Of a stretch of DNA of 64,000 bases, positions 47,882-59,364 are shown piece by piece. Within the stretch, counting starts at the first letter, position 1. Every line of letters begins with the position of its first letter. The notes below the pieces were generated by a model, which had not been told where the DNA came from, did no database searches, and worked only from the letters and a program-made list of their open reading frames with translations. The translations under genes and the position numbers were made by a program. This stretch comes from Riptortus pedestris (lineage: Eukaryota; Arthropoda; Insecta; Hemiptera; Alydidae): positions 14,193,501 through 14,257,500 of the forward strand of contig CM032233.1 of the NCBI GenBank assembly GCA_019009955.1, read 5' to 3'.

Positions 47882-47991
47882 GAGCGGAACTCATTTTCGT
47901 CATCTCCTGGGTAGGATCAATGGACAGTTTTCGAAAATCGCGTCATGAGTACGACTTCAATAGCTGATTTCCCCTAAGAGATATCTGCTAA
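47437..47991 (-). mobile_element. HINE-W element, complete, subfamily 3, short
   Basis: Starts AAGTCCATGACGCAGGGG with a deletion removing the subterminal GCAGATTTCCC repeat. It carries CTTTCGGAAACGGCCGACCT and (AT)n at 47833-47874, and ends AGATATCTGCTAA. Confidence 0.7.
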
Positions 47992-47994
47992 TAA

Positions 47995-48535
47995 CATTAT
48001 TTTGGTGGCCAAAAAACCCTCATACTTGATAATATTGCATTAAATCAGTAAATCAGTCAGTATTTTGGTGCCTTCTTCGCCACTCACATATGTAGGAGTC
48101 TACCATTGTTCTCCTTGTTCCACATTCATGTTTATTTCTAGGTTATAGTGAGGAACACAATGATTCCACAAGTTGTGTACTCGTATATACCCCAGTTTGC
48201 ATATCAATGAAATTTATCAATAACGATGTAACTAACGTTCTGAAACAGCTGTGGAAAGTAATAAATTGTAACAGATATTAAACTAATATCTCAGAAGTAT
48301 TTCTATAATCATGTGATTGTAACCTAAATTGAAATGTGGGGCTAATGAAAAAAATACCCTATTTTACCATAAATTGATGAATAGTTAAATCGATATTGCC
48401 GAAATATACCTTTGAAATCAATGTTTGTTTTATAATAAAAATTCCCCGATGAAGTAGCGCTAGTATCTCAAACAACTTTAATTTTAATTTAATGATAAAA
48501 ACTTTATATTTGAAAAGTAGATCGAATACGTTCTG
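47995..48535. other. Gene-free AT-rich interval
   Basis: No gene or known repeat seen. Confidence 0.4.
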
Positions 48536-48544
48536 CTAAAGTGC

Positions 48545-49453
48545 CTAATCTCAAAGGTCTTTAAATATCCATCGATCCAACCATGGAATGACGAAAATGA
48601 GGTCCGTTCAAAAGTTTATAAATATATATATATATGTCTGTTAACGCTCTAACGGTCGCAATTTTTGTTTGATCGTTACCAGACTCGATATTTAAACGTT
48701 TTATGTAAAAAGAAAGATCAAGTTCGTTAATGGTTAAAATCGGGCCAGTGAGAGGGAAATTTAGAGGGGAGATTTTCGAAAATTCGACATATCTCTGTTA
48801 CTGTACGTCGGGTCGAAAAATTTTATAGATTCAATCGTATTGCACACTAAATGTACTATAAATATTGTCATGTACATTTATTCTATATCTTGAATATTAA
48901 CCGAAATATTTGCATTTCTCAGTTTTGAGCCTTCAGCAAACCCCCACTTCTACTCATGCCATATTAACAATAAGTTATTGTATTATGATCCACTTCATTA
49001 CAAGGTTAAATACTAAATATTGTTTTCATGAAATTTTACATTGTGAGATATATGCAAATACGGTCTGCTGACCCTCCCCATCTTTAGTTCTTGGATTACT
49101 CAAATTTGAGTGATTGAGGTAAAACGGATTCTGATCCATTACAAATTACAGTACTAGCTTTAGTAAATTGTTTTCAATAAATTTCATATGTTATATTCAG
49201 ATATATTTCATTAACTTTCCTGCCTATCTATCTATTCAGTGCTACAAGGTTGTCTGGCCTGTTTGTTTACAATTCAGCCGCTTTCCGTTGTAGAGATTAT
49301 TAACTTGTATTGTAAATTGACTGAAAGATTTCTCATTACTGTTTGTATTTATTTACCTAACATTCACGGTAGTACTATTACCTGTATGTATATTTATATA
49401 ATGCTTAACTTTGCGTGGGAAATTAGTTTACGCAGCCCCTGCGTGACAGACTT
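48545..49453 (+). mobile_element. HINE-W element, long form, decayed 5' end
   Basis: The 5' palindrome is unrecognisable, but ATCCATCGATCCAACCATGG, a short AT core (48624-48638) and the TTGTTTGATCGTTACCAGAC segment follow. The subfamily-2 block ends GCAGCCCCTGCGTGACAGAC. Confidence 0.65.
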
Positions 49454-49767
49454 TTTTTTTTCCACCTTTTTCCTGGGGAAATCAGCTATTGAGGTACCCA
49501 TGGCGGGATTTTCGGCAAATGTCCATCAATCCTACCTAGTGGATGACGAAAATGAGGGCCGTTCAAAATTATATATTTATATGTATATACTGGCCCCAAT
49601 TCAGCCATTAAAGAATTTGACCTTTAGTTTTGCATCAAACACATATATATCGAGTTTGGTACGGATCAAACCAAAATGCGACCATAACAGACAAATATAT
49701 ATATATAATTTTGATCGGACCTCATAGATATTTTTTGGAAATCGCGTCTTTAGCTCGACTACAATTG

Positions 49768-51251
49768 AATCGGTGAGTGCAGAAACCACTTCAGTCAAAA
49801 AAATCCGAAAACTCGTTTTCTATGAAAATAAGCGTAGAAAGGCAAGATGCGTGTTGGGTGCAAAAACTACGTTAGCCTGTTGAGTAGTTCCGTAAATACA
49901 GGACGTTTGTTTCGAGTGTTGAGTGCAGAAATAACATTAGTCAGTGACTGACGTTGTTTCTGCACCCACCGCTAGATCGCCTGACCAGTCTTGCGTGAAC
50001 TGTTTTGGAATAAGAAATCTAAAAACTGGGAAATCTGAAATATTCCTGTACCAAGAAGGCGTAGCCCACAAAGGAGCAAATGATATATGCAGCATGCTAC
50101 TGAAATACATTGACACTAATATTCCATCAAATGTAAAAAAACTGTACCTTTTTTCTGATGGTACCTGCGGACAGAATCGAAATCACACCATGATAAGATT
50201 CTGCCTTGCTCTTACAGATACAGGACGTTTTGAACAAATTTTCCATTACTTTCCGGTTCGAGGGCATTCATATCTTCCAAACGATCGAGATTTTGGTACT
50301 ATGAAGAGGATGATACGTAAACATGATCGGATATACACACCTGATGAAAATGAAGAATTGTGTGCTCAGTCCAGTAACAACTTTCACCTCACCAAGCCAG
50401 TGACATGAAAGATTTTAATGGTTGGTGGAAGGAATATTACACAAAAACTCACTAGCCAGAGAATGCCGAGGGAGGAGTGTGCCAAAAGAAGCAAAATTCA
50501 AGTTTGCTCCCACCCGATATAAAGAGTTCCGCTATTACTCTGAAGAAAAGGGGGTAATCACAGAATACATTTTCATTGAAGGATTGCAAAAGCACAGCTA
50601 TCAGCTGCTGAGACCTGCTTTCCGTAACGTCGATATTGATTTTCCTTCAAGTATTGCAGCCTACCCATCAGGGAAAGTTCCAAACAACATAAAGAAAATG
50701 GAAGACATCCAGAAAATGATTGTTCATATTCCTGAAAACTTCAAAGTTTTTTATGATGAACTATTTACCTGGCCAACCACTGAACATGACAATGATACTA
50801 TCGTCGAGAATGATCTATTTTAAGAGCGTTTCAGTTTGTTATATTCCTGTCTTATGACTTTGCAATACTGTAACTTCATTTCTCATGTAATATGGAAAAA
50901 TATACATTTGTAAATTTTTTGTGTTAAAATTAATATTAATAACTAAAATCGTAAAAAAATTAATAACAAATACAAACTTTTAATGAATGGTTATCTTTTT
51001 CCATGTTTCCTACTGTCTGTAAAAACAGTTGAGTGCAGGATCAGCATTAGTCAAAATCATAGTTTTAATTCTCCTGAGCATAATTTATGTGGAAATTAGG
51101 TAATTTTTTTATAACAGCAGCATAAAAGCATGTTATGACAAAGGAAAAAAAAGTTCTCAAATATTTTAAAATTTGGAGGAGTTATTACGTTTTTTCTCCC
51201 TCCTGAAAAATTCGAAATTTGTGACTGACGTTGCTTCTGCACTCACCGATT
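49768..51251 (+). mobile_element. TIR DNA transposon carrying a DUF7869-type gene relic
   Basis: The 1,484-bp element has about 29-bp terminal inverted repeats, AATCGGTGAGTGCAGAA at left and TTCTGCACTCACCGATT at right, continuing to a TCAGTCA/TGACTGA inner end. CAATTG is present on both sides (49762-49767, 51252-51257), while the HINE-W host has one equivalent, so this is a 6-bp target duplication (4-6 bp allowing for ambiguity). Further copies of the terminal word GAGTGCAGAARCAACRTTAG occur inside at about 49853, 49920 (+), 49944 (-) and 51032, and could be protein-binding sites. The only coding content is the broken gene at 49990-50823. The first half of the gene is deleted, so the copy is non-autonomous. 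Confidence 0.85.
49944..50823 (+). pseudogene. DUF7869-like protein, C-terminal half, frameshifted (candidate transposase)
   Basis: Frame 49944-50408 gives 155 codons. The first 16 residues come from the terminal-repeat palindrome, and homology-like sequence starts at CVNCFGIRNLKTG. Motifs in order: an acidic E38 near KGANDICS, then LFSDGTCGQNRN (residues 69-80, Asp72 at 50157-50159), IFHYFPVRGHSYLPNDRDFG (99-118), and RKHDRIYTPDE. These match the conserved C-terminal core I associate with DUF7869, a family of unknown function common in insect genomes. The protein continues in another frame (50422-50823; AYPSGKVP near residue 85, WPTTEHDNDT at the end), so a frameshift lies between about 50400 and 50460. 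The N-terminal half, including the region where I would expect a first acidic SFD-type motif, is missing. Acidic residues in conserved blocks and the TIR context fit an RNase H-like DDE/D transposase. That is inference. Confidence 0.7.
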
Positions 51252-51284
51252 CAATTGCAGTTTTCCCCTAAGGAAAAGCTGCTT

Positions 51285-51720
51285 TAAATCAGACCTTAAC
51301 TTTCCCTAAATAAATATTTTTCGCAGAAATGTTTACCTAAGCCGAAGCATCACCGTTTATTAAATTTAATTGAGAATGAAGTTGCTAATAGGGGCAGGAA
51401 AAAGTTTGGCGTTCCAATATTTTTAAAATGTGACACTCGTTGATTTTATACACACTCACAATGAAACCATTCCAATCAAATAAACATCGACTTCATCCCT
51501 GATCTGGCTCCCATTAGAAATGTATGGGATCAACTCCAAAGCGGATTTAAAGGCGAAATATCCATCCGAAAAATTTGAGTGATGTGCACAAATGAAGGAG
51601 TTAAATTGTAATAATAAAAATTCCTCCTTATTTCAGAACTTTAATTAATGTTTGAATAGAACCAACAGTGTACAGACATTAAAAAAAAAAAAAAAAAATT
51701 TCAAAAATCAAACTTCCTTT
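51285..51720. other. Gene-free interval
   Basis: AT-rich, with a 17-base A-run at about 51681-51697. Nothing recognisable. Confidence 0.4.
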
Positions 51721-51725
51721 AAATC

Positions 51726-52731
51726 AAGCAGATTTCCTTTAAAAGAAGTCAGGCTGTAAATTTGATGTGATTATCGAATAAATTTTCTCAAGTGACCATC
51801 GATCCTACCTAGGAATGACGAAAATTATATTTATATTTGTCTGTTACCAATTGAAATGTTTGTTTATTCTATGCTTCTTTATGTAAAATGTAAGATCAAG
51901 TTCATTAACGACTGAAATAAGACATTTTTGAGGGAAGGGAGAAAGGGGAAAGGGGAGAATTATAAATTGGAACGTATTTGTATAGAAACAATGTTATTGC
52001 AAATTTAATTTATTATAAATGTTATATACATATATATAGTGTTGCGAAAATTAAATACATGAAAAATTAAACAGAGATAGTCACGAATTCTGAAGTACGG
52101 AGGAGATGAAAGGGATGCCTCCAGACGGTCCCGTTCGTCCTCGGCAATACCAGTCCAGACCTCGAAGAATCCAGACAATTCCCTTTGATGTTTTCCGACA
52201 AGCTATAAAAGAAGGATCCGGCTGCCACTAGTGAGTTACGTTTTTCTGAGCTGTCTTCAAGTGATCATCAGTGCGTTCAGTGCAACAATGCGACTTAGTG
52301 CAGTACGGTATGTGAAGAACAGTGTTGTGCCGTGACTCTGTAAAGAACAGTGTTGTGCCGTGACTCTGTAAAGAACAGTGTTGTGCCGTGACTCTGTAAA
52401 GAACAGTGTTGTGCCGTGACTCTGTAAAGAACAGTGTTGTGCCGTGTTTAAGAGAGTGCAGTGCCGTTAACTTCAAGAAGTAAAGGACAGTACAGTGCCC
52501 TCTTTTTGTGAACTTCAGTGATCGTGAGTGAATTATTGGACTCTGTAATCTGAAGGACAGTGAAGCTATCAGTGCATACTGTGCGTAGCAATTAAGAATA
52601 ATAACCAAGTGTGTTGTGCATTGTTAAATACATTGAGCAGTGATAAAAACTTTGAAGCTTGTGTATGTTTAATTTTGCAATCCAAAAGAACTCTAATAAA
52701 CAACGTTCATTACTGATTTTATAATAAACGT

Positions 52732-52791
<60 letters not shown>

Positions 52792-52910
52792 TTTCATAGA
52801 TAGTTTCCAATATCTGGATTATTAACCAACATATTTGTATTTTTTTAGTGTTTAACCATGAGTGGGTGGTTACTGAAAAGGGTTTACCTACCTACTCATG
52901 TCATATTAAC
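51726..52910 (+). mobile_element. HINE-W element split by a solo LTR (second case)
   Basis: Starts AAGCAGATTTCCTTTAAAAG. It has almost no AT core (ATATTTATATTTGTCTGTTA) and reads to AAATGTTATATACATATATA, where an LTR is inserted at 52040. It resumes after (AT)n (52736-52786) with TATCTGGATTATTAACCAAC and fades near 52910. Confidence 0.6.
52040..52735 (+). mobile_element. Solo LTR with internal 28-bp tandem repeats
   Basis: Starts TGTTGCGAAAATTAAATAC and ends AATAAACGTAACA. A TATA box (AGCTATAAAAGAAGG) lies at 52201-52215. A 28-bp unit beginning GAACAGTGTTGTGCCGTGAC is repeated about 4.6 times at 52317-52445, which accounts for the extra length compared with the copy at 35111. AATAAA signals are near the 3' end. 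The 126-codon minus-strand frame spans the repeats and is incidental. Confidence 0.8.
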
Positions 52911-52929
52911 TTCGATTCATTGCAATAAA

Positions 52930-53065
52930 AATGGTTTTCCTTAACAGACTTAAATCAGATATTCATGAGGCAATTTTCGAAATATTTTACTCAAACGTCC
53001 ATGTATTCTACCCAGGAGATGATGAAAATGAGGTCCGTTCAAAACTTCATAACATTAAAATTAAA

Positions 53066-53123
<58 letters not shown>

Positions 53124-53165
53124 TCTAGCGGTCGAAATTTTTTTTAATCTTTACCATACTCGATA
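52930..53165 (+). mobile_element. HINE-W element, 5' half
   Basis: Decayed 5' end CTTAACAGACTTAAATCAGA, then CCAGGAGATGATGAAAATGA and (AT)n at 53071-53121. It ends at CTTTACCATACTCGATATTG. Confidence 0.6.
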
Positions 53166-53605
53166 TTGCTCTATGACTGTAGACTATAATGACTAGAATT
53201 TAATACGGAAGTAGAACGCCGAAAAGACAATTGTCCTGCTGAGGAAAACATTCTATTTTATAAATACAATACACAATTAAAAAAATATGCGGAACAAGTG
53301 TAAAACTGTATGAATTATTTAAAACTCCACTACTGTTAATTTAATTATTTAATTCATCATTGAAACCTGATTTCTTTTCTTTTTCCTGTTGTATTAAATA
53401 AAGAAATTTGTTACGTAAAATATCAAGCAGATAATGAACGGGACGTGTGGCAAATAAAATCCCTAGCTGCAGGGTTACATCAGGAAGGGAATAAATACAT
53501 ATGTACACAAATGAATATAATACAATTAATTCATATAATTTGAAATCTTGTTCTGTCTCCACAGAATTAATTTGTATGTTAAATTCTGACCTTTATTTGG
53601 TGTCT
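53166..53605. other. Gene-free interval
   Basis: AT-rich. A 73-codon minus-strand frame lacks any motif. Confidence 0.4.
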
Positions 53606-53607
53606 CT

Positions 53608-54288
53608 TTAAATAAATCCCTTAGTCTTACCCTGGCTAGAAAAGTCCGTCACGCAGGGGCTGCGTAAACTAAGCAGATTTCCCACGTGAAGTTTAACATT
53701 AGATAAATCTATATACCAGTAACACAACGCCACCGTGAATATTAAGTGAATAAATACAACTATAATAAGAAACCTCCCTACGAAAATGTAAACAAACAGT
53801 TCTGCCAACTTCTTACCAGAAAGAAAAACAATTACTGTAATATATCTGAATACAACGTATTAATTTGATTGAAAACTATTTACTATATCTAGCACTGTAA
53901 TTTATAATGAATCAAAATAATTTTTATCTCAATCAATCAAATTTAAGTAGTCCAAAAACTTAACCAGAACATATTTGCAAATATCTCGTATAATAAATGT
54001 CTCTTGAAAACGATATTTGGTCTCTAAGCTTCGAATAATGTGGTTTATTACATAACCGAATATTGTTAGTATAACATGAGTAGAAGTGGGGGTTTGTTGA
54101 ATTCTGAAAACTGAAAAATGCAAATATCTCGGTTAAAATTCTAGATTGGGTATAAATGTATATAACAATATTTATTATAGTACATATAATTTTCTAGAAG
54201 ATATATTATACATTTTCTTCGATCCTACTTATAGTAACGGAGATATTTCGCATTTTCAAAATTCTCCCCCTCTAAATCCCCCCTCCTG

Positions 54289-54349
<61 letters not shown>

Positions 54350-54562
54350 TTTTGAACGGCACTCATTTTCGCAATTTCCTAGGTAGGATCGACGGACATG
54401 TGAAAAAACATTTCGACAACCGAGTCATGAGTACGACCTGAATAGCTGATTTCCCTGAAGGGAAATCTGCTAAAAGGGTGGTAACCTGTAGATAACCCGT
54501 CCCGATTAGCCAAAGTAGCATAGAGTGGACGTAAATAAACAAAAATAAATAAAATATTCTGA
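53608..54562 (+). mobile_element. tRNA-derived SINE body, split by a HINE-W insertion
   Basis: The left part 53608-53641 (AAATAAATCCCTTAGTCTTA then CCTGGCTAGAA) and the right part 54474-54562 (AAGGGTGGTAACCTGTAGAT ... AAATAAATAAAA) join to give CTGGCTAGAAAAGGGTGG, identical to the intact SINE at 7734. The tRNA-like head is missing, so the SINE was 5'-truncated. Confidence 0.85.
53642..54473 (-). mobile_element. HINE-W element, complete long form, with defined ends
   Basis: An 832-bp copy from AAGTCCGTCACGCAGGGG to GGGAAATCTGCTAA, inserted in a SINE. Excision restores the empty site exactly. This gives the element ends as TTAGCAG...GGACTT (own orientation), inserted TT^TT with no net duplication. 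(AT)n lies at 54296-54346. Confidence 0.9.
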
Positions 54563-54564
54563 CC

Positions 54565-55200
54565 TTTGTGGATTTGTAACAGAGCAACTTTCTAAAAGCG
54601 AAAGACCACCGATTAGCAGCCAGGGTTCGACTGCCTATTTCTTTCTCAAAGTCATTCCGATTATTCACTTCTTTTATGATTTGTATTCATTTGTACATGA
54701 GTACGAACCCATAAAACCGGAAAACCTTGAATTGATATGTTTGTTGGTAGCCACTATGCAGCTAAGGGGGCTCGGAGCGTGCACTACATCATCATATGGT
54801 GATGATATGAGTGAGAGAGAGGGAGTGTGTCAAGGGCTGGGAGCCGGTGAGCCGTGGATCAAACACTCTCTGCCGTATATACTCCAATGGCCTCAAAGCT
54901 CTTCTCGCATTGATTTATTCCTATACCTTGAGCCAAAGGAATATATAATATACTCTATGAACGCATTTCACTCTAGCCCAATCAGAATGTGGTTTTCCTT
55001 ATCAGAATAAGGAACATATGGAAGTTTATAGAGAATACATTCAAATAAGGATTTAAAGAGACAAGGATATTTCTACAAATGTGTTAAAATATTACTGCTC
55101 CACACTTGTTCTATACATTTTTTCGTAACTCAAATATTAAAAGGGTTATTCGTTCTATCTGGTGTTCTGTCTTCAGTAACCCCCCCCCCCTTTTACTCAT
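54565..55200. other. Mostly unique interval with a subfamily-4 trace
   Basis: A 109-codon plus-strand frame (54681-55010) has no recognisable domain. 55080-55190 is a subfamily-4 HINE fragment (TTCGTAACTCAAATATTAAA, then a C-run). Confidence 0.4.
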
Positions 55201-55204
55201 CAGT

Positions 55205-55328
55205 TTTGGCAGATTTTCCTTAAAATAAATCAGCTAGGAGGTCGTACTCATGAAGCGTTTTTTGAAAACATTTCCTCAAATGTCCATCGATCCTATCCAG
55301 GAGATGACGAAAATGAGGTCCGTTCAAC

Positions 55329-55379
<51 letters not shown>

Positions 55380-56130
55380 CTGTTAACGCTCTAGTAGTCG
55401 TAATTTTTGTTTGATCGTTACCAAACACCATATTTAATAGTTTTATGTAAAAAGGGAGATCTAGTTCATTAATGGCTGAAATCGGACAAGTGGAAAGGGG
55501 GGTTTTTGGAAATTCGAAATATCTCCGTTACTATACGTCGAATCGAAATATTGTAAAGAACCAATCTTATTGCAAATTAAATTATCAATAAATATTGTTC
55601 TATGCATATTTTCTGTATCATGTATATTAACCGAGATATTTGGATTTTATAGTTCCCTACTCCTAATCATGTTACATTGTTATATCACGAACCTCTTCAT
55701 TACACGGTTAAATAAGGAATATTGTTTTCATTGAACTTTTACTTTGTGAGATATATGCAAATACATTCTGTTGACCCACCCCCCCCCCTCCTTTTTGTTC
55801 TCGGATTACTAAAATTTAAGCAATTGAGATTAAAATTATTCTGTTTTATTACAAATTATAATAAATGGTTTTCAATAAAATTAATATGTTATATTAAGAT
55901 ATATTTCATTAATGATTTTTATTTCTGGTCTAGAATTCAGGTTGGCTGGCCTGTTTGTTTACAATTCAGTTGCGTTCCGTTGTAGGTAACTTCTAACTGA
56001 AAGATTTCTCATCACAGTTAGTATTTATTCACTTAATATTCACGATGGTGTTACCAGTATGTATATTTATCTATTGTACACCTGGTGTGGGAAATCTGCT
56101 TAGTTTACGCAGCCCCTGCGTGACGGACTT
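55205..56130 (+). mobile_element. HINE-W element, complete long form
   Basis: Starts TTGGCAGATTTTCCTTAAAA. (AT)n lies at 55330-55374, followed by TTTGTCTGTTAACGCTCTAG. The subfamily-2 block is slightly shortened and ends GCAGCCCCTGCGTGACGGAC. About 926 bp. Confidence 0.75.
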
Positions 56131-56179
56131 ATTTTGTTTTCGGTCAGAATAGGCGGTGAGATGGGATGACTTGTGCCTC

Positions 56180-56317
56180 TTACCATCACGTGGGAAATCT
56201 GCTTAGTTTACGGGCTATTGAGGTCGTACTTATGACGCGATTTTTGAAAATTTTCTTCAAATGTCCATCGATCCTACCCAGGAGATGACGAAAATGAGGT
56301 CCGTTCAAAATTATATA

Positions 56318-56382
<65 letters not shown>

Positions 56383-56802
56383 CTGTTAACGCTCTAGCGG
56401 TCGCATTTTTTGTTTGATCGTTACCAAACTCGATATTTAAACGTTTTATGCAAAAAGGCAGATCAAGTTCGTTAATGGCTGAAATCGGACCAGTGGGAGG
56501 GGGGGTTTAGAGGGGGGGGGATATTTGAAAATTCGAAATATCTCCGTTACCATACATCAGATCAAAAGATTGTATAGAACCAATCTTATTGAAAATTAAA
56601 TTTACTATAAATTTTGTTCTATACACGTATTCTCTATCTTGAATATTAACCGAGATATTTGCATTTTTATTAAATTTGGGCCGATAACGGATGACTTTCC
56701 CGCCAAAATCTAGTTTGGCCCTTTGCCCTATGGAGATTTCTCTATTGTATGACTTCACGTGGGAAATCTGCTTAGATTACGCCGCCCCTGCGTGACGGAC
56801 TT
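56180..56802 (+). mobile_element. HINE-W element, subfamily 3, fused to a 3' subterminal repeat
   Basis: 56184-56212 is a 3' subterminal repeat (CACGTGGGAAATCTGCTTAG) running straight into the 5' body GGCTATTGAGGTCGTACTTA, so the normal 5' palindrome is replaced. (AT)n lies at 56322-56379. The 3' block GGGCCGATAACGGATGAC ends CGCCCCTGCGTGACGGACTT. Confidence 0.7.
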
Positions 56803-56804
56803 TT

Positions 56805-57165
56805 TTATGGAATACATTTATACAGCATGAAAACTTAGGGAGAATTATGAAATGGATAAGTTCATTTTTAGAAGTTGGATATTCCAGATGTCTTTTTAAA
56901 CAGCGCTAACTTCGGGATGAGAAGTTATTTGGCTGAGGTACTTCAAGTGAAAATCGGAGGAGAAGTGGGGGTTGACAATAGGCTGAAATGAACCAAATGC
57001 AAATAAGTCCGTTTCCAGTAAGAGAAAACATGTATACAGAAATATTTGTAGAAAATAAAAACAGAGGTAGAGATGGGGTAGGATGTTACTTTGTGCAATC
57101 GACATCATCATTATTATCCCCTTTAGGAAGAGTAAAATGTAGTATGTAGTTAGTTTTACATATAG
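56805..57165. other. Gene-free interval
   Basis: A 90-codon minus-strand frame overlaps partly HINE-like sequence (GTTGACAATAGGCTGAAATG). No gene supported. Confidence 0.35.
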
Positions 57166-57167
57166 CA

Positions 57168-57336
57168 TTTAAATACCGAGTTTGGTAACGATCAAACAAA
57201 AATTGGGAGCGCTAGAGCGTTCAGACATATATATAACTTTGAACGGACCTCATTTTCGTCATCTCCTGCTCAGAATCGATGGACATTTGAGCAAGTTCAA
57301 ATCGTGTCGTTTACTACCTCAATAGCTGATGTTAAC
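57168..57336 (-). mobile_element. HINE-W 5' half, nearly AT-free core
   Basis: TTTAAATACCGAGTTTGGTA to CCTCAATAGCTGATG. The AT tract is reduced to ATATATATA. Confidence 0.55.
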
Positions 57337-57574
57337 GACACTGCATGTAAATCCCCTTTACCATGAAAAATATGATAACCCTTAATAGGCTAAATAGCAG
57401 CCCGGGAATAATTTCACCAACTAACAAAATCTATGTGCTTCAAAAATGCTCAAATAGTAAAAACAAAATATTACTCAAGGATGCTTTCTTTATGCTCGTT
57501 ACTGCTTCTAGTCCTTGGATGCCGACGAAATCGCTAATGATTAATCGGGCAGGCCTGCCGAATGTGAAGCAAAA

Positions 57575-58055
57575 AACTCCGTCACTTAGGTGCTTCGTTA
57601 ACTAAGTATATTTCCCACGTGCGCCACGAATTTGCATTTACTTCAAAACGTAGAAGTTCAATGAGAAAAATATTTTGTATTTAGGCTTCAAATAATGTGC
57701 TTCATAAAATAATGCCTTACTGTTAATATGACGACTAGGAGTGGGGATTTACTGAAGACCGAAAACTAAAAAATGCAAATATCTCCGTTCATAATCAAGA
57801 TAGATTAAAAACGTACATAACATTTATCGAGCAATACATTTGCAATAAGATTGGTTCTATACAATTTTTCGATCCGACGTATAGTAACGAAGATGTTTCG
57901 AATTTTCGAAATTCTCCCTCTAAATCTCCCCTTCCACTGCTCCGATTTCAGCCATTAACGAACTCGATCTTTCTTTTTGCATAAAACGATTAAATAACAA
58001 CTTTGATAATGATTAAACAAAAATTGCGACCACTAGAGCTTTAACAGACACTAAC
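57575..58055 (-). mobile_element. HINE-W element, 5'-truncated
   Basis: Starts AACTCCGTCACTTAGGTGCT and carries the subfamily-1 block. It ends at AGAGCTTTAACAGACA, exactly where (AT)n normally starts. Confidence 0.65.
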
Positions 58056-58059
58056 TAAG

Positions 58060-58528
58060 AGCTGGTCCTAATGTTCTCACAAGACCTAATGAGAATTGGA
58101 ATATCGCATTGTAGAATTACTAAAAATCACGTGATTACTAATGCACACAGGGGCTGAGAGGAGGAAATCAGATTGAGGACTTTCTTTTGCCATTCACAGA
58201 CATCAAAATGAAAAGTTATACTGGATTAGCTAACAAATACTTTAGAATATTCTCGTTTAAAGAAACTGCAATTCACGGTGAATGAGAGTAAAACATTGTC
58301 AACTGATCCTTTACAAATGTCACAGCTGGGACAAAAACTTTACAGAACGGCAGGGGGATGATTAGTAGAAAGCTTCTCAGAACAGAGAGGATGAGATTAA
58401 AGTGAATAGCAACTTCTAAGAAAATCTAATTTAGTTTACTATTCATCTACTCACCCCCATCCTACTAACGTACCGTTAATTCAATCCTCAATATAATTAA
58501 TTCTCTTTTCTTTTTTTTTCTCATTAAA
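58060..58528. other. Gene-free interval
   Basis: Unique sequence with no feature recognised. Confidence 0.4.
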
Positions 58529-58531
58529 GAA

Positions 58532-59312
58532 AAGTCCGTCACGCAGGGGCTGCGTAAACTAAGCAGATTTACCTCGTGAAGTTTAGCAATAGATAAATCT
58601 ACATACTAGTAACACAACACCACCGTGAATAAATACAAACGGAAATAAGAAATGTTTCATCCAATTGCAATAACCTGCCGACAGGAAGGTTAGAAATGTA
58701 AACAAACGGGTCTGCCCGCCTCGGAAAGAAAAACAATTACCGAAATATATCAGAATATAAAATATTAATTTTATTGAAAACTATTTACTATATCTAGTAC
58801 TGTAATTTATAATGGTTCAGATTAATTTTTCAAAAACTTAAGAAAGGGGGGGGGGGTCACAATAACATTTATCTCGTATAATAAAGGTCTCTTGAAAACA
58901 ATTTATAGTAAGTATTTAAGCTTCGAATAAAGTGGTTTATTACATGCCAGAGTATTGTTTATGTAACATGAGTAGAATTGGGGATTTGCTGATGGCTGAA
59001 AACTGAAAAATGCAAATATCTCGGTTAATATTCAAGATAGTGAATTACTGTATACAACAATATTTTAGTACATTTAATTTGCAATAAGATTGGTTCTATA
59101 CAAGTTTTCGATCCGACCTATAGTAACGGAGATATTTCGAAGTTTCGAAAATCCTCCTCTCTAAACCCCCCCTCCCCCTTGCCCGATTTCAGCCATTAAC
59201 GAACTTGATCTTTCGTTTTACATAAAACGACTAAATATCGAGTTTGGTATCGATTAAATAATAATTGCGACCGCTAGAGCGCTAACACACAAATATATAG
59301 ATATATATATAT

Positions 59313-59364
<52 letters not shown>

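Larger units (their letters stand above)
49475..51281 (-). mobile_element. HINE-W copies interrupted by the DUF7869 transposon
   Basis: A plus-oriented 5' fragment (49475-49590, GGAAATCAGCTATTGAGGTA) is joined to a minus-strand copy whose core is at 49655-49710. The minus copy reads to GACTACAATTG (49767), is interrupted by a 1,484-bp transposon, and resumes CAATTGCAGTTTTCCCCTAA to its 5' end near 51281. The host consensus here is CTCAATAGCTGATTTCCC. Confidence 0.65.

Noticed and set aside
49944..50823. DUF7869 gene as a domesticated host gene
   Set aside because: It is frameshifted, lacks its N-terminal half, and lies between transposon termini inside another repeat.
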